Shown here: one piece after another, positions 1 to 5,648 of the stretch | Layout: each line of letters opens with the position of its first letter | How positions within the stretch are numbered: the stretch's first letter is position 1 | Source: Zoogloeaceae bacterium | GTDB taxonomy: Bacteria; Pseudomonadota; Gammaproteobacteria; Burkholderiales; Rhodocyclaceae | Assembly (NCBI GenBank): GCA_031290535.1 | Contig: JAITNI010000333.1 | Span: 1-6,994 of the forward strand | DNA: 6,994 bases | Reading direction: 5' to 3' | Notes under the pieces: model-generated | The model's database searches: none | What the model saw: only the letters and a program-made list of their open reading frames with translations | What the model was told of the DNA's origin: nothing | Made by a program: the position numbers and the translations under genes

Positions 1-1
1 A

Positions 2-433
2 TTAGAGACCCCCGTGCCGCTGGCCGAGATACCCACTGCCGAACCCGTGGCCGTCGCGGCTGCCGCGCCGGATCCTGCCGCCGCCGCGCCCGCCAGCAGC
101 AGCGCATCCGCAACCAGCATCGGCCCGGCGTCAGTAGTGGGCGATGCGTTGGTGGAAGCCCGTTACGACGCCGCCTACCTGCGAAATCCCAAACCGCCCT
201 ATCCGGCCATGTCCCGTAAGCTGCGCGAAGAAGGCACGGTGGTGTTGCGTGTGCATGTGCTGTCCACCGGCAATGCCGAAAAAGTCCAGATCAAACGCAG
301 TTCTGGCAGCGCCCGGCTGGACGAAGCGGCGCGCGCTGCTGTGCATCAGTGGCGTTTTGTGCCCGCCCGTCGCAAGAGCGAAGCCGTCGATGCCTGGGTA
401 CTCGTTCCCATTTCATTTAACCTGGAGTCCTGA
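2..433 (+). CDS. tonB: TonB-family energy transducer, C-terminal part (5' end outside window)
   Basis: The reading frame is open to the left edge, so the true start and the expected N-terminal membrane anchor lie upstream; the GTG at 14 is not a convincing start. About 143 residues are visible. The first ~50 form an Ala/Pro-rich linker of the kind that spans the periplasm in TonB proteins. The last ~85 form a TonB C-terminal domain: an N-P-K-P-P-Y-P entry motif, then a G-T-V-V-L-R-V-H-V strand, an L-D-E-A-A helix and a closing W-R-F-V-P segment. This domain contacts the TonB box of outer-membrane receptors and passes on energy from the ExbB-ExbD proton motor. exbB starts 3 bases after the stop, giving the common tonB-exbB-exbD order. 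The family call is secure; which receptors it serves cannot be read here. Confidence 0.9.
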   Translation, partial: LETPVPLAEIPTAEPVAVAAAAPDPAAAAPASSSASATSIGPASVVGDALVEARYDAAYLRNPKPPYPAMSRKLREEGTVVLRVHVLSTGNAEKVQIKRSSGSARLDEAARAAVHQWRFVPARRKSEAVDAWVLVPISFNLES

Positions 434-436
434 TTC

Positions 437-1210
437 ATGAACCCTTCCGTTGCAGAAACTTCTGGCAGTCTCGATCTTGCCGCCGTCTGGTCGCAGGGCG
501 ACGCCATTTCCCACGCAGTTGTCATTGCGCTCCTGGTAATGTCGGTCGCCAGTTGGAGCATCATTCTGGGCAAAGCCTGGCTGGTCTGGAATTTGCGCCG
601 CAAAACCCCTAGGGCGCTGGAAGCCTTCTGGGATTCCGCCACAGTCAACAGTGGTCTGCAAAAGCTCGTTGTCCTGTCTCCCTATCACGATCTGGCGCAG
701 CAGGGGCAAGGCGCGATTTTGCATCTGGAATCGCACCGGCACGAACAGAGCCATCTGGACGCTCATCTTTCCGCCAGCGAACTGGTCACGCGGGCGCTGA
801 GGAACAGCATTTCCCGCACCTTTGCGCGGCTGGAAAGCGGCCAGACCGTGCTCGCCTCCGTCGGCTCCACCGCGCCGTTTGTGGGCTTGTTTGGCACAGT
901 CTGGGGCATTTATCACGCGCTGGCAAAAATCGGCGCAACAGGGCAAAGCTCGCTGGACAAGGTGGCCGGGCCGGTGGGAGAGGCGCTCATCATGACGGCG
1001 GCGGGCCTTCTGGTCGCCATTCCCGCCGTGCTGGCCTACAACGCCTTCACCCGCTCGCTCTCCCTGATTACGGCGGAAATGGAAGCCTTCGCCCACGACC
1101 TGCACGCCTACTTCACCACTGGCTACCCGCTGCCCACCGCGCAGGGGAATAGCAGCCGACTGCGTCCAGTCGGCGGCCATGTGGAACACCTGACTGTGGG
1201 AGCCGCATAA
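437..1210 (+). CDS. exbB: ExbB, MotA/TolQ/ExbB proton channel subunit
   Basis: This 257-residue inner-membrane protein builds the pentameric proton channel that, with ExbD, energises TonB. Three membrane segments are visible at about residues 27-49, 137-160 and 181-204, with a large cytoplasmic stretch between the first two, as in the family. The signature S-T-A-P-F-V-G-L-F-G-T-V-W-G-I lies at 144-158, and E-A-L-I-M-T-A-A-G-L-L-V-A-I-P-A at 182-197. Thr145 and Thr187 fall where the channel-lining threonines of E. coli ExbB (Thr148, Thr181) lie by motif. The ATG at 437 has a GGAG at 424-427, nine bases upstream and overlapping the end of tonB. The length suits ExbB/TolQ, and the tonB neighbour favours ExbB over TolQ. 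The 30-residue hydrophilic tail after residue 230 is unremarkable. Confidence 0.95.
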   Translation: MNPSVAETSGSLDLAAVWSQGDAISHAVVIALLVMSVASWSIILGKAWLVWNLRRKTPRALEAFWDSATVNSGLQKLVVLSPYHDLAQQGQGAILHLESHRHEQSHLDAHLSASELVTRALRNSISRTFARLESGQTVLASVGSTAPFVGLFGTVWGIYHALAKIGATGQSSLDKVAGPVGEALIMTAAGLLVAIPAVLAYNAFTRSLSLITAEMEAFAHDLHAYFTTGYPLPTAQGNSSRLRPVGGHVEHLTVGAA

Positions 1211-1211
1211 A

Positions 1212-1631
1212 ATGGCCTTCGGCAGCTTCAATTCCGGGGCCGCGCGCCCGATGGCGGAAATCAACACCACGCCGCTGGTCGACGTGATGCTGGTGCTCCT
1301 GATTATTTTTCTCGTCACCGCCCCGCTGATGACGCAGGCGGTCAAGGTGGATTTGCCGCAGGCTTCGGCGCAAGCGGCAGAAACCACGCCAGAAACCCTG
1401 CGTCTGGCGCTGGATGCCCAGGGAACGCTGTACTGGAACGACACCCCGGTCACCGCCACGGAAAATCTGGAAATCCGCCTGCAAGCGGCCATTCAGACGA
1501 ATCCGCAAACCGAAGTGCAACTCTCCGCCGACCGCGACACCCGCTACCAGCGCGTCGCCGAAATCATGGCCAGCGCCAAACGGGCGGGGGTCGCCAAACT
1601 GGGATTTGTAACCCTGCCAGGTGGGGAATAA
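1212..1631 (+). CDS. exbD: ExbD, biopolymer transport protein
   Basis: This 139-residue partner of ExbB has a short cytoplasmic N-terminus, one membrane helix at about residues 22-40 and a periplasmic domain. The hallmark I-N-T-T-P-L-V-D-V-M-L-V-L-L-I-I-F is at 17-33. Asp24 in it matches the single protonatable membrane aspartate (Asp25 of E. coli ExbD) needed for proton use. The periplasmic part ends in the usual D-R-D-T-R-Y-Q-R-V-A-E-I-M helix and V-T-L-P strand. The ATG lies one base after the exbB stop, with GGGAG at 1198-1202 inside the exbB 3' end, so translation is probably coupled. It appears to be the last gene of the operon, because the next gene is on the opposite strand. TolR is the alternative name for this fold, but the tonB-exbB context argues against it. 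Confidence 0.95.
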   Translation: MAFGSFNSGAARPMAEINTTPLVDVMLVLLIIFLVTAPLMTQAVKVDLPQASAQAAETTPETLRLALDAQGTLYWNDTPVTATENLEIRLQAAIQTNPQTEVQLSADRDTRYQRVAEIMASAKRAGVAKLGFVTLPGGE

Positions 1632-1671
1632 AGGGAACCAGAAGGGTTGGATGGGGACGCCAAATATGGGG

Positions 1672-1710
1672 CGCGCAGGCCGGCGCTTCATCAACCCACC
1701 AGCCTGCGCG
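1672..1710. terminator. Inverted repeat between convergent exbD and pilin genes
   Basis: A perfect 9-base inverted repeat (cgcgcaggc at 1672-1680, gcctgcgcg at 1702-1710) encloses a 21-base loop. It sits 40 bases after the exbD stop and beyond the pilin stop on the other strand, where a shared terminator would be expected. No clear T run follows on the plus strand and the loop is long, so termination is only a suggestion. The rest of 1632-1778 shows nothing else recognisable. Confidence 0.35.
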
Positions 1711-1778
1711 AACTGCATTATTTGTGATTAAACCCTGACAAGGCCAAAGACGCGGGGACAGCCGAGGGCGCAAATAGA

Positions 1779-2167
1779 TCATCCGGCAGCATCGCCCGTG
1801 TAGCGGCAGCGGGCGGGCAGATATTTGCCCACCCGACCCAGGGAAGACGAAAACTCGCCCAACCCGCACACCCACACCGTAAACTCGTAAGCATAGCTTC
1901 CCACCGGGGATGGCCCGGAACCGAGATAGGAAACCGTGATTTGATCGCCATTGCCGCTGGCAAAGGTATCCACCACCGCTTTCGCCCCGCCGCCACGACC
2001 AGCCCTTCGGCCACATAGGCGCGAATGACATAATTCTGATAGGCCGGAATGGCGATGGCGGCGAGGATGCCGACGATGGTGACGACGATCATCAGTTCGA
2101 TGAGCATGAAGCCGCGTGCCAGGGGGAGGATCATTTGCTGCGCTTCGCACAGGATTTGGACGTTCAT
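1779..2167 (-). pseudogene. Type IV pilin (PilA/PilE-like) gene broken by a one-base frameshift
   Basis: The minus strand from 2167 encodes a leader ending A-R-G, then [24 protein letters not shown], the prepilin peptidase site and N-terminal helix with Glu at +5. The frame holds through the [10 protein letters not shown] typical of pilins and then degenerates. The next frame continues [11 protein letters not shown] and ends W-V-C-G...G-K-Y-L-P-A-R-C-R, the disulfide loop of PilA/PilE pilins, stopping with TGA at 1779. The shift lies at the C run 1985-1988 (four G on the coding strand, where five would keep frame). The repaired protein has 129 residues, 110 after cleavage, with cysteines at mature positions 82 and 102. 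The start at 2167 has GGAGG 13 bases upstream; 2134 is an alternative giving an 8-residue leader. No other pil genes are nearby. A sequencing error is possible. Confidence 0.8.
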
Positions 2168-2178
2168 GCGATTGCCCC

Positions 2179-2198
2179 GACCTCCATAAAGGGGGGTC
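2179..2198. promoter_or_regulatory. Possible stem-loop over the pilin ribosome binding site
   Basis: The bases gacctcc (2179-2185) and gggggtc (2192-2198) can pair around a 6-base loop. Read on the minus strand, the downstream arm contains the GGAGG that would serve the pilin start at 2167, so the stem could hide it. One of the seven pairs is a C-A mismatch in that transcript. This is a structural suggestion only. Confidence 0.2.
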
Positions 2199-2226
2199 TT
2201 CAATTAAGCGGGAAATGTTCTAAAAT
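2197..2226 (+). promoter_or_regulatory. Possible sigma-70 promoter for the CitE-like gene
   Basis: TAAAAT at 2221-2226 matches five of six bases of a -10 box. TCTTCA at 2197-2202, 18 bases upstream, matches only three of six -35 bases. Its position 32 bases before the ATG at 2258, in the divergent gap between the pilin and lyase genes, is suitable. The weak -35 keeps confidence low. Confidence 0.3.
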
Positions 2227-2257
2227 GCGCTCCCTGACCTTCTTCCCGGAGTTTTTG

Positions 2258-3244
2258 ATGCGTTCCCCTCATGATGTCCTGTTTGCCAGCGGCAAACCCC
2301 TGCCTCTCCTGCCCGTGGTCGATCATTACGCCGGTTCGGAAAAATTGATGGACAAGGCGCTGGCCTTGCAGCAGGAGTTGGGCGCGGTGTTTGACATTAC
2401 CCTGGATTGCGAGGACGGCGCGGGTGTGGGCGCGGAGGCGGAGCACGCGCGCCTGTGCGCCGCCAAGATCATGGGCGCGGAGAACTGCTTTGGGCGCGTC
2501 GGGGCGCGCATTCACGATCTGACGCATCCGCACTGGGAAAATGATCTGGAAATTCTGGTCGGGCAGGCGGGCCGCCGTCTGGCCTACCTCACCTTGCCGA
2601 AAGCCGAATCCGCCGCCGATGTGGCGCGTTTTCTCCATGTCCTGCGACAGACGGAGGCGATTCATCATCTTCAGCGCAGCCTTCCCGTCCATGTGCTGAT
2701 CGAAACGCCGGGCGCTCTGCGCGAAGTCTGGCAAATCGCCGCGCAGGAAGGCGTTGAGAGTCTGGATTTTGGCCTGATGGATTTTGTCTCCGGCCATCAC
2801 GGCGCGATTCCCGGCGCGGCGATGAAAAGCCCCGGTCAGTTCACGCATCCCCTGATTGCGCGCGCCAAATGCGAGATTGCCGCTGCCGCGCTGGCTTCGG
2901 GCGTACTGCCGACCCATAATGTGACAACCGAGTTGCAGGATGTCGCCCACATTCAGGAAGACGCCCGACGGGCGCGGCTGGAATTTGGCTTTTTACGCAT
3001 GTGGAGCATTCACCCCCGCCAGATTTTGCCCATTCTGGAAGCCCTGCGCCCCGATTTTTCCGAAGTGGAAATCGCCGTCGAACTTCTGGTTGCCGCGCAG
3101 GAAAAGGACTGGTCGCCCATTCAGTACGCGGGCAAACTGCATGACCGCGCCTCCTACCGCTATTACTGGGAATTGCTGCAACGCGCCCACGCCACCGGCA
3201 TGAACTTGCCCAAGGCCGTCCGCCAGCGTTTTTTTGCGGGCTGA
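2258..3244 (+). CDS. HpcH/HpaI aldolase / citrate lyase beta (CitE)-like protein
   Basis: This 328-residue protein is predicted to be a cytoplasmic TIM-barrel lyase of the CitE superfamily, which cleaves or forms C-C bonds, often in CoA thioesters such as malyl-CoA or citramalyl-CoA. Visible marks are L-D-C-E-D-G-A-G at 49-56 (family form L-D-L-E-D), an arginine in R-V-G-A-R-I-H-D (80-87), the likely metal ligands Glu149 in V-L-I-E-T and Asp175 in G-L-M-D-F, and the late W-S-I-H-P-R-Q-I at 249-256. The ATG at 2258 is chosen because GGAG stands at 2248-2251, six bases upstream; the frame stays open back to 2135 but that extension looks non-coding. No citrate lyase alpha or gamma gene, CoA transferase or glyoxylate gene is adjacent, so citrate lyase itself is unlikely and the substrate is unknown. 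It is monocistronic here. Confidence 0.85.
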   Translation: MRSPHDVLFASGKPLPLLPVVDHYAGSEKLMDKALALQQELGAVFDITLDCEDGAGVGAEAEHARLCAAKIMGAENCFGRVGARIHDLTHPHWENDLEILVGQAGRRLAYLTLPKAESAADVARFLHVLRQTEAIHHLQRSLPVHVLIETPGALREVWQIAAQEGVESLDFGLMDFVSGHHGAIPGAAMKSPGQFTHPLIARAKCEIAAAALASGVLPTHNVTTELQDVAHIQEDARRARLEFGFLRMWSIHPRQILPILEALRPDFSEVEIAVELLVAAQEKDWSPIQYAGKLHDRASYRYYWELLQRAHATGMNLPKAVRQRFFAG

Positions 3245-3259
3245 CGCCTTTTTGATTGA

Positions 3260-3637
3260 TTATTCCTGATCCAGCAGACGCTGGCCGCCTCTGGTGGGCA
3301 AGGCGTCGCCTGCGGGTTCCTGCCGCCCGATCAGCGCCTCCACCCAGAAAGGCGCGCCGCCCCAGGGCATGAAGATTCGCATGGACAGGCGGGCGGCCTC
3401 TGTGACGCCCGTCAGCGGCTCAATCTGCGCTTCGACCCTCGGCAGCCAGGGCGCGGAAAAAAGATTGGGCAGGCCATGTTGCCCACCTGAAAAGGGAAAC
3501 CCGGCCCGCGAAAAGAACGCCCCACTTTCTCCGGCTCCCCCTGTCTGCGTGGGCAGCCCCCATAAACGCGCCATCTCCAGCCAGCGCTGTTGCCCCTCGG
3601 CGAAAGACGCCGCCCAGATTTCAAAAAACCACCCCAT
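3260..3637 (-). CDS. Unrecognised small tryptophan-rich protein
   Basis: This is a 125-residue reading frame that I cannot assign to a family. The start at 3637 is supported by GGGAG seven bases upstream on the minus strand; the frame stays open to 3769, but that extension has no such site. The first ~27 residues (M-G-W-F-F-E-I-W-A-A-S-F-A-E-G-Q-Q-R-W-L-E-M) look like an amphipathic helix rich in Trp and Phe. The middle (30-65) is Gly/Phe/Pro-rich and probably flexible. Residues 73-103 (P-L-T-G-V-T-E-A-A-R-L-S-M-R-I-F-M-P-W) look structured again. There is no cleavable signal sequence or clear membrane span, so it may be cytoplasmic and surface-associating, which is inference. It converges on the lyase gene with 15 bases between stops and diverges from the chemoreceptor gene. 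Frames on the other strand lack a ribosome binding site. Confidence 0.6.
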   Translation of the reverse strand: MGWFFEIWAASFAEGQQRWLEMARLWGLPTQTGGAGESGAFFSRAGFPFSGGQHGLPNLFSAPWLPRVEAQIEPLTGVTEAARLSMRIFMPWGGAPFWVEALIGRQEPAGDALPTRGGQRLLDQE

Positions 3638-3706
3638 GACAAAACTCCCGCACGCATGAAAGCGCCAAGCGTAACACGCCCGTCCTGGCTCGGGTACGGG
3701 ATTATT

Positions 3707-3735
3707 TTGCAGGAAACGACGGTGACTGGCACAAT
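3707..3735 (+). promoter_or_regulatory. Possible sigma-70 promoter for the chemoreceptor gene
   Basis: TTGCAG (3707-3712) and CACAAT (3730-3735) are separated by 17 bases and match three and four bases of the -35 and -10 consensus. They lie in the 147-base divergent gap upstream of the ATG at 3785. I looked for sigma-54 (GG-N10-GC) and sigma-28 elements, both common for chemotaxis genes, and found no proper match. Confidence 0.3.
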
Positions 3736-3749
3736 AGAGAGATGAATCT

Positions 3750-3765
3750 TCCGGGCTGTCCCGGA
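3750..3765 (+). promoter_or_regulatory. Small hairpin in the chemoreceptor leader
   Basis: The bases tccggg and cccgga pair perfectly around a 4-base loop (ctgt). The hairpin ends five bases before the AAGGA ribosome binding site at 3771-3775. Such a stem could stabilise the transcript or affect ribosome access; no known riboswitch or leader is recognised. Confidence 0.25.
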
Positions 3766-3784
3766 TCAATAAGGAAAATTGAAA

Positions 3785-5416
3785 ATGTCACGGATTGCCG
3801 ACTGGAAAATCTGGATACGTCTGACGGCGGCCATCTGGCTGGTGCTGGTCTTGGTCTGGGGGGCGCTGATTGCCTGGGAAAGCCACGAAAACCGCAAGGT
3901 CGCCATCCAGCAGGCCGGCGAATTTTCCAAAAGCATTCACGAAATGACGATGGCGGGCTTGACCGGAATGATGATTACCGGCACCGTCAGCCAGCGGGAA
4001 GTCTTTCTGGATCAGATCAAACAGCTTTCCATCATCAAGGATTTGCAGGTCATGCGGAGTGAAATCGTCAATACCCATACAATTGGCATTGACGAAACAA
4101 ACCTCCCGCCGCTGCCGGCGCTGGACGCCATCGAAAAAGCCGTCCTGGAAACCGGGCAGCCCTATATGGCGGTGATCGAGGAAAACGGCCACCGCGCCTT
4201 GCGCGTGGTCAATCCCACCCGCGCGGAAAGCGAATATCTGGGCAAGAACTGCATCATCTGCCACCAGGTGCCGGAAGGGACGGTACTGGGGGTTGTGAGC
4301 ATGAAAATCTCGCTCGATTCGGTGGAGTCCGCCGTGACCGAAATGCGCCTGCAAATTGTCGCGGCCGCGTTTGTGGTCAGCCTGTTGCTGCTGGGCGTCA
4401 TCTACGGACTGAGCCGCTATTTTGTCACGCAGCCCATTGACCAACTGCGGCAGGGTCTGGTGGAGATTGCCAGGGGCGATGGCGATCTGACCCGGCGACT
4501 GGTCATTCAGGGGCACGACGAAATCGGCCAGACGGCACTGGTGTTCAACGAAATGATCGAAAATTTCGCCCAACTGGTGCGTCAGGTCTCGGCATCCGCG
4601 CAGCAGGTGGCCGCGCAGGCCCGCGATCTGGCCAAAAACGCCCGTCAGGTCACACTCGGTTCCCAGCAGCAGGATGAAAAATCCAGTCAGGCGTCCGAAA
4701 CGATGGGAAGACTGGTGGATTCCATCGCGGCCATCGCCCATAGCGCCGAGCAGGTGCAAGGCCAGTCGCAGGAATCCCTGTCCCGTTTTGAGACCGGCAA
4801 CCAGAAACTTTCCGGTCTGCTCACCGAAATGGACGCCGTCGAAACCGTGGTTCGGCAGATGGGGGAATCGGCCAATGCGTTTGTGCAAAATACGGAAGCC
4901 ATCACCCACATGACGCGGCAAGTGCGGGACATCGCCGAGCAGACGAATCTCCTCGCCCTGAACGCCGCCATTGAGGCCGCCCGCGCGGGCGAACACGGGC
5001 GCGGCTTTGCCGTGGTCGCCGACGAAGTCCGCAAACTGGCGGAAAAATCCGCCCACTCCGCGACCGACATCGACGCCATCACGGAAAAACTCGCCTCCCA
5101 GTCCGTCGCCGTGCGTCAGGCCATCAGCGGCAGTTTTGAGCACATCGCCAGCAGCCAGACCTCCGTACATGCGGTGGCGGACATCCTGCGCGCCACCAAC
5201 GATTCCGTCTTGCAGGTCGGGGCAGGTCTGCAAACCATTGTCGTGGCCACCAGCCAGCAACGGCAGGCCTCCGGGGACGTGGGCGGCAACATCGAAGCCA
5301 TCGCCGACATGGCGCAAAGCAACAACGCCAGCGTGGCAAAAACCGCCACCGCCATCAACAACCTCACCACTTTGGCCGACAACCTGCAACAAATCGTGGA
5401 ACGCTTCAAGGTTTGA
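3785..5416 (+). CDS. Methyl-accepting chemotaxis protein with periplasmic c-type heme motif
   Basis: This 543-residue inner-membrane chemoreceptor has a membrane helix at about 10-31, a periplasmic domain at 32-189, a second helix at about 190-209, then HAMP (~210-265) and a long signalling coiled coil. The conserved hairpin tip that binds CheA and CheW is at 385-422 ([24 protein letters not shown]). The periplasmic domain contains C-I-I-C-H at 156-160, the covalent heme c attachment motif, in the context [17 protein letters not shown]. This resembles Tll0287-like/DUF3365 heme sensor domains, though that family name is from memory. A redox or gas-sensing role is inferred. The ATG at 3785 has AAGGA nine bases upstream, whereas the in-frame TTG at 3779 is too close to it. 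There is no C-terminal CheR-tethering pentapeptide; the protein ends E-R-F-K-V. Confidence 0.93.
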   Translation: MSRIADWKIWIRLTAAIWLVLVLVWGALIAWESHENRKVAIQQAGEFSKSIHEMTMAGLTGMMITGTVSQREVFLDQIKQLSIIKDLQVMRSEIVNTHTIGIDETNLPPLPALDAIEKAVLETGQPYMAVIEENGHRALRVVNPTRAESEYLGKNCIICHQVPEGTVLGVVSMKISLDSVESAVTEMRLQIVAAAFVVSLLLLGVIYGLSRYFVTQPIDQLRQGLVEIARGDGDLTRRLVIQGHDEIGQTALVFNEMIENFAQLVRQVSASAQQVAAQARDLAKNARQVTLGSQQQDEKSSQASETMGRLVDSIAAIAHSAEQVQGQSQESLSRFETGNQKLSGLLTEMDAVETVVRQMGESANAFVQNTEAITHMTRQVRDIAEQTNLLALNAAIEAARAGEHGRGFAVVADEVRKLAEKSAHSATDIDAITEKLASQSVAVRQAISGSFEHIASSQTSVHAVADILRATNDSVLQVGAGLQTIVVATSQQRQASGDVGGNIEAIADMAQSNNASVAKTATAINNLTTLADNLQQIVERFKV

Positions 5417-5439
5417 CGTGTTTGCCCACAAGCTCCATA

Positions 5440-5550
5440 AGGAAACTCTGCACAAGGCCGTTCGCCCTGAGCTTGTCGAAGGGCGTTCCCTGTAAAAACA
5501 GGGCTTCGACAAGCTCAGCCCGAACGGGTAGAACTTGTGCAGAGTTTCCT
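5440..5550. repeat. Large imperfect palindrome, possible terminator of the chemoreceptor gene
   Basis: The outer arms (5440-5456 and 5534-5550) pair perfectly over 17 bases (aggaaactctgcacaag). The inner arms (5458-5481 and 5504-5527) pair over 24 bases with two mismatches. In the centre, ccctgt (5488-5493) and acaggg (5498-5503) close a 4-base loop. The inner arm core gagcttgtcgaag belongs to a GTTCGCCCTGAGCTTGTCG-type intergenic palindrome that I recognise as dispersed in many proteobacterial genomes; this is from memory. The block begins 24 bases after the chemoreceptor stop, so its transcript would form a long stem-loop able to terminate or protect the mRNA. No T run follows. The remainder of 5417-5648 holds only the extra repeat copy and start-proximal sequence of the next gene. 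Confidence 0.8.
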
Positions 5551-5606
5551 CAAAGGCAACGACTGCCTCAGCCCGAACGGCTGAAAGTTGTGCAGAGCTT
5601 CCCTCA
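5514..5606 (+). repeat. Direct repeat: right half of the palindrome duplicated
   Basis: The segment 5514-5552 recurs at 5567-5606, offset by 53 bases. Both copies begin ctcagcccgaacgg, identical over 14 bases, and continue to ttgtgcagag followed by ttcc. They differ mainly in a 7-base connector (gtagaac versus ctgaaag) and one extra c near the end of the second copy. The second copy has no matching left arm, so it looks like a partial extra unit rather than another full palindrome. Confidence 0.75.
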
Positions 5607-5635
5607 CGCTTTCTATAAAAACCGGCCATCAACGG

Positions 5636-5641
5636 TACAAT
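5636..5641 (+). promoter_or_regulatory. Possible -10 box directly before the HD-GYP start
   Basis: TACAAT matches five of six bases of the -10 consensus and ends seven bases before the ATG at 5649, so a transcript from it would start at or next to the start codon. No good -35 lies at the right distance. An alternative TATAAA at 5614-5619 has only a poor -35 as well. Confidence 0.2.
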
Positions 5642-5648
5642 AACGGCC

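Noticed and set aside
413..1492. Long minus-strand open frame opposite exbB and exbD
   Set aside because: It is antisense to two clearly recognised genes and has no recognisable domain.
1718..2203. Reading the whole 161-residue minus-strand frame as an intact pilin
   Set aside because: After about residue 73 the translation stops resembling a pilin (R-W-W-I-P-L-P), while the next frame carries the expected A-K-A-V-V-D and the cysteine loop. The long open frame is a by-product of GC-rich sequence.
2135..2257. N-terminal extension of the CitE-like protein from 2135
   Set aside because: It overlaps the divergent pilin start region, has no ribosome binding site, and the ATG at 2258 has a good GGAG and a family-typical beginning.
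3660..3785. Sigma-54 or sigma-28 promoter for the chemoreceptor
   Set aside because: Candidate GG...GC pairs (such as in gggattattttgc) have the wrong spacing, and no TAAA-N15-GCCGATAA match was found.
3742..4062. Short plus-strand frame starting at 3742 and overlapping the chemoreceptor start
   Set aside because: Its codons are an out-of-frame reading of the chemoreceptor membrane helix, and no ribosome binding site precedes it.
5417..5648. CRISPR array or insertion sequence in the repeat block
   Set aside because: There are only two direct copies with degenerate matches, no regular spacers, and no transposase reading frame.
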